Below are positions 21,001-36,000 of a stretch of 64,000 nucleotides of DNA, piece after piece. The notes under the pieces were generated by a model, which was given only the letters and a program-made list of their open reading frames with translations, ran no database searches and was not told the DNA's origin. Position 1 is the first letter of the stretch. Every line of letters begins with the position of its first letter. The stretch comes from Rosa chinensis (Eukaryota > Streptophyta > Magnoliopsida > Rosales > Rosaceae): NCBI RefSeq assembly GCF_002994745.2, contig NC_037091.1:38810112-38874111 (forward strand), written 5' to 3'. The translations under genes were made by a program, and so were the position numbers.

Positions 21001-24000
21001 AGAAGGTAGAGCAAGATGCTCTTCCTACAGAAAGTGACAGTGAAACTAAGGAGATCAGCGAGATGCTTAAACTTGATCTTTCAATTGCCAATAATCTTTT
21101 GAGGATGTTCATTACAACTTGGAAGGAGGCATGTAGGGAGCAGCCTGTGGCTGAGGTATGTTCATACTGTTGTTAGTATATGAACAATTGATTATCAAGA
21201 TGCATTTTAAACTGATCAAACCACTTGCTCATGCATTTCTATCTATTTGTCTGATGAATTTTAGTTCTCTACATGTTTTCATTGCTTTTAGGATTTCTAG
21301 TGAAATTTAGATGGATCAAAGATAGGATTGAGTTTTATGAAATTTTCTCTGTTCGAAAATATTTCAAGGAAAACGGTACTAGAGATTTTGCCTCATAAAA
21401 TATGACTAGAAATTTTAGATTATATTTATTATGATTGATATTTGTAGTGAAATATAATGGGGGAAGGTTATATGTTATGAGATATTCTAAATCTTTGGGG
21501 CTGTAGATTTCTTGCTGTCTTTGAAGATTACATGGGTGTAGGGGTGGAGGGGATTTGGAAGAGAGTAAGATATTGGGCAGCTCCTAGTCCTTGGGCCTCT
21601 GTTCTAACGGTTTTCAAAGACTACAATCTCTCTTCCATCCTGTTACATCGGGAGGCTACTGTAGTCTAGTCTTTGTTTATAACAAACATAACCAAAGCAG
21701 CCCAACTAGGAACAGAGAAACTCCTCTTCAAGAACAAATTCCATAGACTACAGTCTCATCCATCCTGTTAGATTGTAAGGCCGCTGTAGTCTATGGTCTT
21801 TGTTCTGGAAGAGGAGTTCTGTATATCTTATTTGGGTTGCTTTTGTTATGTTTGTTAGGAATCTTGCTTTGTAGATTGGTTCCCCTGTGAACTTCTTGTC
21901 CACTTTATTTCTTGTATCTTGTTGTTGAATTAACGTTGCTTCTCTTTATAATTTTTAATTGAAATATATATATATATATATATATTATGTAGTTTGTGTA
22001 ATGCAGCTAAATATCCTCTATGGAAGCCTAAGACCAAGCCTAACCATTTCTGGTCCAAAGTACGGTCTCCGTGGTAGTTTTAGGGACTGATTAGTAGAGT
22101 TATAACATATAAACAAACCAAGAGTCATTTTTCCAGTTTTATGAAAGGGCATTTTATTTGATTCTAGTGTTTTTAAGAGTATTTAAGTCTTATGGTGAGT
22201 ATAGTGTCTTTTAAGTATTCAAGGATCATTTTATTAATAAGTCTTTAACTGAGTCATCTAGTATTCTAGGAGTCTACTGGTTATGTATTTTTGATGTAAA
22301 CGCAAACATAATAATCCAGAAACTAAGTGTGAAACTGGCACTTTAAGCTAGGGGAAGACTACTCCAATCACTGTTGGAGCCTAGATTTTCAAGGGAAATC
22401 AGGTAAAGCCTGTGAAGTATTTCAATCTGGGAATACATTGATAAAAGATGCTTTAGAACTGAGTTTTACAGGTATGGGCTAAACCCTATTAAATACCACC
22501 AGTCATTCCCTAAACTTTTCTGGTTTATACTTAAAGACTCCTAATTCCCAGATCACATTAAATGCTAAGACAGCTAACAGACAACTACCCCTCGTAGACT
22601 CTCTAAACAACATTTAATAAAGACATTAAAGGAAAACAAACAACTACCAAGAACATCTAATAACTTGCGTCGTTCCCTCCTTCCTCAAAGAAACTCGTCC
22701 TTGAGCGCTGATCATAGCTTCCTTAACATCCTTGCTGCTGTGTGGATATATCCGAAACATTGAACGTAGAGTGGATGCCCAAGTGCTTCGGTAAATCAAC
22801 CTCATAAGCATTATGTCAAATCTTCTTGATAATTTTGTAAAGGCCCAATCTTTCTTTTACTTAGCTTGGAGTAGGAACCAACTGGATGCCTCTCTCTGTG
22901 CAGGTGAACCATGACCATATCTCCTTCTTGGAAACTGCAGGGACGTCATTTTCTATCTGCACACTCTTTATACTTGGCATTTGACTCTTCAAATTTCAGC
23001 CTTATCTCGTCATGCAGCTCTTGCATTTTTGCAGCCACAGTTTCACCCATTATGCTCCCCTTCCCAACATCTGGTATAGGGACTAAGTCTTGAAAATGCA
23101 TTGGCTGTTTCTGATACACTATTTCAAAAGGACTTCTACCTGTAGTGCGATTTCTTGAATAGTTGTAAGCAAATACTGCTTGTGCAATACCTGCGCTTTG
23201 GATTTTCTCCAACTAAACTTCGCAACAAGCTACCCAAACTTCTATTAATAACTTCTGTTTGTCCATCGGTTTGATGATGGTAGGCGCTGTTTATTGTAAC
23301 TTATTTCCAAACCTTTTCCACAATGGTCTCCAAAAATGGGACAAAAACTTGGAACCTCGATCAGAAGTGATTGATTTAGGCACCCCATGTAGATGGATGA
23401 TTTCGTGGAAGTATATATTAGCAATTCGAGGCATCCATTGTCTTTTTACAGCTAATAAATTGCGCCATTTTTGAGAACCAGTCAACTACCACGAAGATTG
23501 AATCCATTCCTCTTTGACTCCCAGGCAGCCCCACCACGAAATCCATGCTTGCATCCTCCCAAGGTGCTGAAGGAACAGGTAATGGGTATAAAGACCAGTG
23601 TTCTGTAACATATCAATTAGAGTACAGGTAGCTAGTAAATAGGTCAAATTTAGTCAATCACTGGGGGAAATGGATAAAATAGTTTACCAGAAAGTAAAGA
23701 AAAGAAAAAAAAATTCAGCATATGAGCTCTGAGAGAAAATCCCAAGCACATATACAAGAGAGGAGATTGGTGGTAGAGGATTTCTTTTTAATTGTAACTG
23801 TTAGACTAAGCAAATGAAAAGAGTGTTGTAGCATTTTGTGATTAAGGGTTTAACCAGTAAATAGATCGTGTACTGGATAGCAGGTTTGGATGTTAAACTT
23901 GAATGAAGATTGGGATAGTACTTTATTTAACCAAAGTTGTTTAATGCCTTTGTAACAATCAACTGGGAGGAAGATTAGTCTGGTATTGGGTTTGATAAAG

Positions 24001-27000
24001 ATCGAGGTCTTCTTTATGACTGAATTAAGAGAATAGGGTCTAAGTTGGTAGGAAAGTAAATAGTTAAATCTCTCATGTTTAATTTGGTTATGGCTCAAGC
24101 ATAACTTATGAAGCATTGTGTCCCTAGGGTGAAAGACCCAAAACAATCCATTTGTACAGGGTGTCCTCGGTGGCCTTAATCTGGGGAGGATAAGAGATTG
24201 TGTCTCCCTTGGGTGAAACACCCAAATGATCCACTTGTATGGGATGACACCTCGGTTGCCCTAATCCGACTGTTAATTAAGAAGGGATTGTGTTTCCCTA
24301 GGGTGAAAGACCCAAAATAAGAGCGTCCACAATGGCATTAACCCGTGTGGTCCCGAGGATGTCAGACCCAAAAACCAACTGCTTGTACGGGTCGGTGGCT
24401 TTAATCCTAGGGGGAGTTCTGGGTGGCCATATTCTGGAGGGTGGGGGTGCCCTAACCAGTTTTAAAATTGGAAGGATTTCTCATAACTGAGAGAAGTATA
24501 AAATGGCTGTATAATATTAAGAGATTGAACATGATAGGGTTTAACAGTTGCAATTCACATTCTGCGAAGAAAGGTTTTCTCTATGCATGTGATTTTTCTG
24601 TGTCTAATTAGACTCTGTTTGTCGATTGAGTACTTTTGGGTGCCTGCAATTTCTCTTGATCTTGCTTTTTTGAAAAGGGTTCTCTTGATCTTGCTTAGAT
24701 CCACTAAGTTTTACTAGCATTAACTCTAATTGTTGATGGTTAGTGGTATTGGATTATGTGATTTAATGATATTATAGTTGGATCGTGGTTGTTGCTACCT
24801 TTTCCTTTATATGTTTCTTTATTTGTTTGTTTAAATGTGTTGGTTGTCCATTCTGATATCTTGTAGCAATATTATGAGAACTGGAAGTGGTGTTGGTATG
24901 TTTCATTAGTTTGTTACTTATTGCTTTGTTTCTTTGGTTTGCTGAAGTGACTGAATTTATCGTTTAGTTTCACTTTTGCGGAATGCTGTTTCAACTTCTA
25001 CAATTAGTATTCTCAGCTTGTCTTCTGTTTCTTGTAGGTACTTTGGGCCATGCTTCGCTCTTGTAATACAAAATATAGGAGGACAAAGAGAATCATGGCA
25101 ATGTTTTCGACATACCCTTTGGTTGGATTACTCAATGTTGCCGTAAGTCACCGTCAATATTGTGCATTTCTTTATTGTATTACTGGCAAGTTTAGTAGTT
25201 GATCTTAAAACTCTAGCCGTCTTTCAGTTGATTTTTCTGATCTATTACCAATAGTTGCTAAGGTATGACCTTATTTGTTTGAGCCATCATTTTGTGACTA
25301 CTTGTTCTGCAGGTCTCATCTATCAAATGTGGAATGTGGGATAATATGTTTGATACGTCCCAAACCATTAGTCCACGTGAGTTGGCTAACACTGTAACTG
25401 ATAATTATCCTGAACATGTCGAACAAAGTATAAAGGATGCACCACCAGTCAGCACCGAACATGGACAAAGTGAGTAACGGTGCTCTTTTGAACTCACATT
25501 TTCACGAATATTCAAGGTGTTGCACTGTGCAGTATTGTCTGTTATATATATAGTATTCTTTTCTAACCGTTTATTCCATGTTTGTAAAAGTTCATATACA
25601 ATGAAAATCACTATGATGGTACATGATGATCAAAGAACAGTGGAAAGTGAAATTTTAAACAAGAGATTGGTTAACAAGTAAATTGGTTGGTTTAAATTGA
25701 AGGGCAATTGGTATTGCTTTTGAGACTATATGACGAGTTCATTGTCACATCAAATAGAGATAGGCCCTTAGTTTTTGTCATCAGATGGCAGTGGTTGAAT
25801 CTAATTGAATCATTTTACTGTGCAAATTTTGAACAAATGTCGTTGATTTTGTGTTTAAGTCATTGGAATACTAGCAGAAAATGTTCTGCTTACCAACTAG
25901 GCCTGGTCAAGTATTTATCTCTACTCTGCTGGTAGACGTCCCAAGTTTGAATCCCACTTTCCCAATAGAGTTTGATAAAATAGAGGTTTTCTGTAGGTAA
26001 ATAAATAAAAATGCTAGGAAGTAATAGGATCAAAGCCCAAATGATAATTGAATTTCTAGACAAAGTGACTCTGGAAATTCTGATTGTATATTCTTTCAAC
26101 AAAAATAAGTAATTGCAGCAAAGAGCCATGACACGCTACTTATAAGCAATTAATTATGAGTTTAACATTGTGTGTGGCAGCCTCTTGCTGCCTGAAGCCA
26201 AATCATCAGGATCGTCCACGTCGGTGGAGGAAGATCCCAAGGAGTCGTAAGAAGTTGGAGCCTGAAAACGGACACATCTGCTACCTTTGTCATCAAGAGG
26301 GACATGTCAAGAGAAGATGCCCTCTGTGGCAGCAAACTAAAAAATCATCATATGAACCACAGAGTCCTCAACAATTGGCTCAGTATTCTATTTCCGGAGA
26401 AGAGGTGGAGGAGAAAGTCAGTGCTGTGGTGGATGGTAAGATTCTTTACTTCAATTTGGAAAGCTAAGTTTTTAAAGATACCAGTGCCATGCTTTTATTT
26501 TTGCTTGGTTTCCAAGACTTTTGCATTGAGACCAGGAATTCTGGAGCCATATTGCAGTTGATATATAATGTTTTCTTCCCCCTAACAACATTCCCTCTAT
26601 TTAATTTGGCATCCTTTCCTTGCCATGTTCTTTCTCTCATAGAACTGTTATGTCTTATTGTATTTTGTGATTAGACTCCACAGGTGTTTCAGTTAAAGAG
26701 ATAATCCGGAAAGTTGCTACATATTTTGAGACTGATCAAGGAATGTCTAGCAATGGTAAATCACTTCCGGAGAAGATATTTATTTACTTCAGAAAGCTTT
26801 GGAATTGTGAGCTCTGGTTGACTGAAGAATTTTCTGTCAAGGAATTTAGATCCCTTGGTTATGGGGAATTTATGATGTTTTTAGAAAAGTATGCCCATCT
26901 TCTGCCACCGGAGATGTGCAAGTTCTTGAAAGATGACAGCAGTGGAAAGTTTCCTTTGGAGGTTTGCATGCTTCCGCATTATTTAGTTGTTTTGGTATCT

Positions 27001-30000
27001 CAAGCTTTAAACAATTTATGGGAGGACCAAAAGATTACCAAACTGAACATTTCTTCTCTGCTTGGGAAGCAGTTCCCGGCCCTTAGTTTCCATACCATTG
27101 AAAATGGTTCAGTAGAAGACTTTAAAAGTATAGTAGGAAAGCATAAAGACACTGCAATTTCCAAATGTGTACTATTTTCAATGACAATATGCGGAACTAG
27201 TTACACTATAGAATCATTGGAAAACTGTAGTAAGAATGCTGTATTGAAAAGCAGTTTGGTGAGTGTTGACAGTGGCCAGAAAATAAGCAATCAATCTGTT
27301 GCATCCAAGGAGGCAATTGCAGTCTTACTTAGGGCACCCATGATGTCAGATTTGAATTTATGGTCACATTGGGACCTCTTATTTGCTCCCTCTCTTGGCC
27401 CTCTTGTACCGTGGTTATTGAATGAAGTCAACACAGATGAATTACTCTGTTTGGTAACCAAAGATGGCAAAGTTATTCGGTTAGATCATTCAGCTACTGT
27501 AGATTCATTCTCGAAAGCTGCTCTTCAAGGATCCTCTTTTCAAACAGCAGTGAAAATGTTATCTCTCTTTTCACTGGTTGGGGGTAAAAAACATGTCCCC
27601 GTGTCCCTTTTGAAATTCCATGTACAGCGTGCATTTGAAGTTATTTTCAAGACCTATCTAGATGGTATGGAAGTATATGACAAGAAGAGTTCTCTTAATC
27701 AAGGAACAGTTTTGTGTGGACAGAAAATGGTTGTTGAAATTGCTGCTGGTAAAGGCAGTAACTTACACGGAGCTGTAACGAAGACGAAAATTGCTGAGTC
27801 TGTTATATCACATTTTTTTCTTGATTGCCTGGGGTATCTACCTGCAGAGTTTCGCAGTTTTGCTGCTGATGTGTTACTTTCTGGGATGCGGTCTGTTTTT
27901 AAGCATGCAGCTTCAGCCATTTTGGATGAATGCATCCAAATAGAGCAGCGTCTCATACTTCATGAAGTTGGCTTATCTCTTGGTATAGTGGAGTGGATTA
28001 GTGATTACCATGTATTTAGTTCCTTGGATTCTACCGATTCGTTCATGTCTGAGGTTTCTGGTCTCAATGCTGATAGAGATCAAATGGGGTCAGACTCAAA
28101 ATATATGCAAAATGTGTCAAAAAAGTTGGCTGCTTCTGAACAGAGTATGGCTGCATCTGTTAGGGCAGTTGAGCATAAAGGAGGATGTGCTGATGTTAGC
28201 CGGATGGTTGATGGTGCAGGAGTTTCTGATGCTGGGATTGGCATTGGCATTGGTTACAGACAACATCCTACTAATATTAATGAACATGAAGATGCTCTCC
28301 AGGTTATTGAGTCAATCAGGAGAGATGAATTCGGTTTGGATTCAAGCCCATTGACCTTTGAAAGTATCGTCTTAAAGAAACAGCATGCTCGCTTAGGGAG
28401 AGCTCTGCACTGTCTTTCACAGGAATTATATTCTCAAGATTCTCATTTTCTTCTTGAGCTGGTAAGGCTGCTTTGTTATTTCTTTCACTTGGTGCAATCG
28501 TCCACTTCATTAAATAAACTATATAGATGGTCTACTGTTGTTATCGCCTCCTTCTCTTATCTTGTATGTGCTTGGTCAATTGGTTTCCTATACTTCTGCC
28601 GTGCAATATTTTGGGAAGTTCACAACCTTGGATCATCCCGAAGGCGTGGAGAAATTGTGCATTAAACCTATTCTTAAAATAGGAAAAATCCTTTCCTTCC
28701 AGATGTCCCCAGGCCTCTGGAAAAAGCATAAAAGTAACCCAACGCAACACACGAAACTTAAGTATGTGCCTTATATTTAGAAGTCTTTTGGTGTCAACTG
28801 TCCATGTGATTTGTTTAGTAATTGATACCTGGCCCAGCTCGGGACTTTGATTTGATATGTGGGCATTTACCATTCTGGTGTTCTGTTTGATGGAAGTTGT
28901 TTATTTTCCAAAAAAAAAAAAAAAAAAAAAAATTGTGTTACACATTACATATGGCGTACTCGAGAATTAATTTCTGCTTTACTCCTTTGAAGAAAAAAGA
29001 AAAGGTGAATTGTGGTTTTCATCTGTATTCCTGAAATTTTTTTGGTACTTGGGTCGCTTTGGTTAGTGTGTTTTTGCAATTAATGTTTCAAAATTAAAGA
29101 GCTTGTTCTGTAATTATTCAGACCCAGATTTTTAATATGCAGAAGAACGTTAAAATCCCATCGTTCATTTGTTTGTTTTGTTTTGTTTTTGACAGGAAAT
29201 GTTTTTGGGTTTTTGAAAGACCATCTGATGGGTTTCTAAAACTGTTTTTAATTTCCACTGTCATGTACATTTAACAGAGAAATTGATGTTCAGCCAAAAG
29301 AATATAGGCCTTGAGCTCCCATATGGGGATTTCTTTGATATCTTGTTTGAACATTGGATCAAGTCCTCTGTTCCAATTTGAAGCTCGTTTGAGGAAGAAA
29401 CTTTCATGTCGAGTGTGATTGTGTTTTGCCTGTAACCTGATTTTCACTGGAGATATTCCCAGCGATAGTGCATGGTTAGTCTTTGTATGGATCTGAAGCT
29501 CTGGTCACAAGCCTTGAAACTCAATAATGTAGCAAAATCAAATTTTTATGGGTTAAAATATATCTAAGCAAGGTGGGGGAAGAGGGAGAAGGAAAAGAGC
29601 TGGAGAAGATGGCTTCTTCACGTGTCCCAATGTGTCAAATTTTCTTTGGATTGTAATGTAATAACTATAGTACACCCCCAAAATAACAACATTGAAAATT
29701 GTGGGACCAAATTGTTTATGAGTCTAGTGACAAGGACCGTAATTATAATTTACCGTCCAAAAACTTGATTTCTTCTTAATATATCTTGTATTTATCATGA
29801 AAAAGAAATGAAGAAAATCACTTTCTTCAGCCCAATAAGTATATAGGTTGAAAATACGAGGTGTTTATCCTTTTGGTTCTTTTTATTTACATCATATGTG
29901 CATTAATAATATTGTTGATTTTGTTCAGTCTTTGCATGTTTGATGCTATAATGAGTTACTCTGGATGAAAATAAGTAGGCGGATATTTGAAGAGTACTTA

Positions 30001-33000
30001 GGTGTAGGGGTGGAAGAGCTTTGGGAGAGAGTAAGATACTAGACAGCTCTTTGGGCCACTGTTTTGATGTTTTTCAGAGACTACAGCCTTTCATCCATTC
30101 TGTTAGATTGGAAGGCTGCTGTAATGTAGGGTCCTTGTTCTTGTGGAGAGTTGTGTGTTTCCTAGTCTTTCTGCTGCTGTTGTTTGTCTGGGGCTTTGTT
30201 TTGTAGGTCTGTTCCTTTTTGGACTTATCCTTGCTATTCAATTTTGGTTTCTATTTAATTGAAGTAAAAAGTATACAAGCATCTGATAAGTTCTTGATGT
30301 TTTAAGTGCCTCTATTGTGTCAGGTTCAAAATGCTGATGATAATACTTATCCAACAAATATAGAACCAACTCTAGCATTCATTCTTCAAGAATCAGGTAT
30401 TGTTGTTTTGAATAATGAGCAAGGCTTCTCTGCCCAGAACATTAGAGCACTTTGTGATGTTGGAAATTCAACCAAGAAAGGATCCAGTGCCGGATATATA
30501 GGGCAAAAGGGCATCGGTTTCAAATCAGTATTTCGTGTAGGTGATCTCTCTCTCTCTCAGATTGTTTACACAGTATTGTTCAAATCTCTGAGCTGGCATC
30601 ATATGTTTATTTTAGTCCATGAAGACACTTTTATTTATATGTGCCATTCTAGGATTGTTTCACATTTTGGAGGCCCCTTGCTCCACATTTATCAATAGAA
30701 AGTTTTGGATGCAGTCACTGTTTATTTTGTTTTATGACATGGAATCATACTATTCTTGTAGATCGTGTGATTGTTGAGATCATCAGGTACTTAGGGTTAT
30801 CGCCCCATGACATCGTTGGCCTCCTTTCTTTATTACTATTGTTGTTTTTGATAGGATACATACTTTCATGAAAATGAACAAGCGAAACAAAACAAATTTG
30901 AGAGAAAGTAGTAATAGATTTTGGGTAAGAATTTGAAATCTTCTGTAGAGTTTGAGAGAGAACTAATTTGCTTTTTACCTCATATTTTGTAGGTTTACTT
31001 TCTATTGATAATTCTTTTTTTGAAAAAGAACAAAGAAAATAGTACAGAACAAGACATTAAACCACCAGACGCAATAGATATCCGTTAGCACTGTATCTAA
31101 GACACAAGTCACTAACTGAAGAACACCTAGTCAAACCATGTAGTTCCAAATAGAAGACAATTCCTGATAATTCAAACTGATGGACTTAAACTATTTTAGA
31201 CAATGAATCTCAATGAAGCCCTAAGAGGACCAAGAAAATTTAGTTCTGTTGAACATGGAAGTCAACTCCCTAATATTATCAAAGATTCTATTTGTTTCAC
31301 ATCACAACCCGAAAAAGAAGTCACGGCTGCAGATCGCTGCAGGGCTACAGTCTTCTTTAACGACCCTAAGCAGAAAATATTCATTATGTACCTTTCTGGA
31401 CAATAAGGTATCATTGGTGTGCCTTTTTGCAGGTCACAGATGCTCCAGAAATTCATTCTAATGGATTTCATATCAAGTTTGATACAAGTGAGGGTCAGAT
31501 TGGTTTAATTCTGCCCACAGTTGTACCTCCTTGCAATCTTGAGTTGTTTAGACAGCTGACATCTAGTGACATTGATAAACCAGATTGTTACTGCTGGAAA
31601 ACTTGTATTGTTCTTCCTTTCAGATCGAAAGTATCAGATGGAACTGTCTTGAACCACATAATGAATATGTTTTCAGATCTTCATCCATCTTTACTACTCT
31701 TTCTTCACCGCCTCAAGTGTATCCGGTTTAGAAACCTAATCGATGATTCACTTACTGTCATGAGAAAAGAAATTGTAGGAGACGGTATTGTCAAGGTTTC
31801 ACATGGTAATACGAAGATGACATGGTTTGTAGTATCTCAAAAATTGCACTCAGATAATCTTCGTAGTGATGTGCAAACAACAGAAATCTCAATTGCTTTT
31901 ACATTGAAGGAATCGGATAAGGGCATTTATCGTCCAGATATAGGCCAACAGCCTGTTTTTGCATTTCTTCCTCTTAGAACATACGGACTGAAATTTATTG
32001 TTCAGGGTGATTTTGTTCTTCCTTCATCCAGAGAGGAAGTGGATGGAGATAGTCCCTGGAACCAATGGCTATTGTCAGAATTTCCTGGTTTATTTGTCGA
32101 TGCAGAGAAATCATTTTGTTCTCTTCCATGTTTCAAAGAGAATCCTGGGACTGCTGTGGCAGCTTACATGTCCTTTGTTCCACTTGTTGGGGAAGTGCAT
32201 GGTTTCTTTTCTTCTCTTCCTCGATTAATTATTTCTAAATTACGGATGTCAAATTGCTTACTTCAGGAAGGAGAAAAGAAAGAATGGGTTCCTCCTTGCA
32301 AGGTCCTAAGAAATTGGAATAAACAGGCTCGTTCACTTCTCCCTGATGGTCTACTGCATGAGCATCTTGGCCTTGGATTCTTGGATAAAGATATAGTTCT
32401 GCCTGATCCACTTGCAAGAGTTCTAGGTATTGCAGAGTATGGGCCCACAGTTCTGCTTCAGGTAATGGCTTCTTTATGTGGTAAGCAGGATGGCCTCAAA
32501 TCAATGGGAATGGGTTGGATGGCCTCTTTGCTTAGTGAACTTTATGCAATGTCATTCAAATCTTCTGTTGAAACTTCCTTTGATTCTGGAATAGAAATGG
32601 GATTCCTAGAAAAACTTCAAAAAATTCCATTCATACCTCTTTCAGATGGTACATATGGTGCAGTCGTTGAAGGCCCAATTTGGCTACAGTTTGATGCCGT
32701 AGGGACTGGTTTTGGGGATCATCATGGACTTGAATCTTTTCCAAAGTTATATGCTAAACTTCGGATTGTAAGTCCGGAGCTCTATGCATCGTCTGCTGAT
32801 ATGCCATCCATGGATGTGACGCCAATTGACAAAGTCATTAGTATGCTCCATAGAATTGGTGTCCAACGGTTGTCCGCACACGAGATTCTCAAGGCTCACA
32901 TCTTGCCAGCTATATCTGATGATAGAATTACAGTTAGGGATGAAGATTTGATGACTGATTATATCTGCTTCGCAATGGTTCACTTACAGTCGAGCTGCTC

Positions 33001-36000
33001 TGATTGTCATGCTGAAAGGGAATACATAATATCAGAACTACAAAATAAAGCTTATATTCTAACTAATAATGGCTTTAAACGACCTGCTGAGGCATCAATT
33101 CATTTCAGTAAAGAATTTGGAAATCCAGTGGACATAAGTAGGTTGATTGATAGGGTAAATCTGACATGGGATGAGGTTGATATCTCCTATTTGAAGCATC
33201 CAGTTGCTAAATCACTTCCAAATGGACTGATGAAGTGGAGAGATTTTTTCCAGAAAATTGGCATTGTGGATTTTGTGAAGGTAGTTCAAGTTGAGAAGGG
33301 TTTCACTGAGTTGTCTGAGGCTCTATTTAATAATCTAACTTGGGACCAGCATACTATTTCCCATGGGTTGAATGCCACAGATTGGGAATCACCTGAGTTA
33401 GTCCATTTATTATCCCTATTGTCCAGAGATGGCAACAGAAAAGGTTGTGAGTATCTCTTAGAGGTTCTCGATAAATTATGGGATGATTGCTATAGTGACA
33501 GAGCTACAGGGTACTGCTCTTCTAAGTCTGTTGCAGATAGAAAGCCCTTCAAATCTTCATTTATGAGCACCATCTGCGATGTGCAATGGGTAGTATCAGG
33601 AATGGATGATAAACTTCACTATCCCAAGGATCTATATCACGACAGTGTTGCAGTGCGGTCAATTCTTGGTGGATCTGCCCCTTTTTTTGTTCCTAAGGTC
33701 AGTTTAATATGGTACAGACAAAATTATTATTCCTTTTACAATGGCCAAAGTCATAGGTTGCCAATACTACCTACCATTCAGATATATTAATTTGAGAATT
33801 CATATTTATGTATTTGCTAAAATTAGTGCATCCAACCCAAACCAGTCAGCAATTGATGGAGACACCAGATCATATATATTATAATGCAAAGGCCTAGAAT
33901 TCCCAATGTGCAGTTCTACCTTATCATGCCCCCCTCATGCCCAACCCATATTCAGGCCAAGCACACGAATCAATATTGGTTGATATTTACAGCTAATTCC
34001 CACATTTGGGTCCTAGAATCTGATTTGCAACCCAATAGTTAATATTCAATCTTTTTCAGCCATTCCCTTTCCTCCATCACGAGAGTATTGTGGGAGTTTG
34101 TCTTCTCATGATGTGACAATAATTGGCTCTATATTTCTCGACTCACTGTAATCATAAGGTTTCAGCTGTTGAAATTATGAATCTGAAATTTCCTTATCGT
34201 TATTTGTATTATTATTTATTTATTTATTTATTTTTGGGAAACAGGCTACCAGTGAAAAATTTGTATTTGATATTGGTTTTAAGACAAGAGTCTCTCTTCA
34301 CGATGCTCTGGAGATGTTGAAACTATGGAGATGTGAGAATCCGTTTAGGGCCAGGTATGGTTTGATTGTATCCCACAACTGTTGACTTCATTTTCTTAAA
34401 TGAGATTATTAGCTTGGATAGTTCAGGCTGCTTTATGTTGTTCACCATTATTGTTAATACTTAATACACTGGATCAAGAAAATTAAGTCACGCTAAAACT
34501 ACAAGAGTTCTTCTTAACATCTCATTTGTCTACTTTATGTCCACTAAAGTTTACTCTGTTTTATTAATTTAAGTTAATTCATTACGGATGGCCATGGTTT
34601 GATATGCTTTTAGCATTAAACTTCTATCAAATTGGAGGATATTTTTACACACCGGCAGACTCAGGATTTTTTTGTCTACCGGGGGAAGGAAATTTCATTC
34701 TTAAAGCAATACAAGGTTTCCAAATCTGACTGTACTAAGCTTCTTTTACTGTATTTGTGGGGGATAAACATTATACTGTAGACCAAGAATAAAGCCTGGG
34801 GCCATATGGCACAACTAATAATAAGCATATTGGAAAAAGAACTATGTTGATGTTGGCCATGATTGGTACTGGGCGTTAGTTCGTCTGCTTATTTCTAACA
34901 AGTGTTTTTTCATGAGTAAAACAGATATTTTTTTCCTCCCTTAATTAAGAAACATTGTCAACATGTGTAATACTAGTGCCTTCTAAATTGCTGCGCAGCT
35001 GAGCCTAAACATGCATGATGCTTTGTTGTACTTAAATAAGCAAAGGAAGCTGATATGAGCATCGGGTTACTGGATTAGTGTTGAATCAGCACTTTTTTTA
35101 AGCCATGTTGGTCGCTGATAAAGCAGATGATTTTTGTTATATCGTGCTGGAATTTTTCTATCCTTGCTGATGATTTAGTCAGTCAGTCAGACGCGTTTTA
35201 ATAATGTCTTATAGAGCCATTTCTGGTTCTGTTGGGGCAATATTTATTTAATATCATTTGGCTGGTGCAAGCATGCCTTTTCATTTGGGAAACTTCTGTT
35301 TTTTTTCTTTCTTTTTGCTATACTCGGGGAACTTTTTATTTTTCATTGTTGTTGAAGGGACAATTTTATTGCTCCTATTATTCTCTTTAGTGTACATGAT
35401 TTTGCATCTCCTTTTATTACAAATTGTATTGCTCACGCTTACTATTTTTTATTTTTTCTGTGTCAGCCTAGCACAAATGTCCAAATTTTACTCATTAATC
35501 TGGAATGAAATGGCTTCTTCAAAGAAGACAACTGCAGAGGAATTCTGTTTGGAACCTTTTGTATTTGTTCCATATGAATCTAGCTTCCGGCATGAGGATG
35601 TGGTGTCTGGTACATTTCTGTCCCTTGAAGAAGTATACTGGGATGATTCTACTTTCTTTGTGGACCAAATCAAGGAGATCCATCATCAGTGCAACTCAAC
35701 AGTTGGTAATCGCCCCATAAACAGGATTCTGAGTAATTTCTACCCGGCCCTTCATGACTTCTTTGTTGATATATGTGGAGTACATGAGATCCCTCCTCTT
35801 CGTAGCTACCTTCAGATTTTGCTACAGTTTTCAAATGCTGTTTTGCCTTCACAAGCAGCTAATGCTGTAAGCACTCTAGTTCAGAGTAATATTATAACTA
35901 GTCGAACGGCATGGTTACCTAATTGCTTCTTTGTTGTCTCAGGTTTTTCAAGTTTTTCAGAAGTGGGCTGATGGGCTCCAATCAGGAATGAGTGCTGAGG

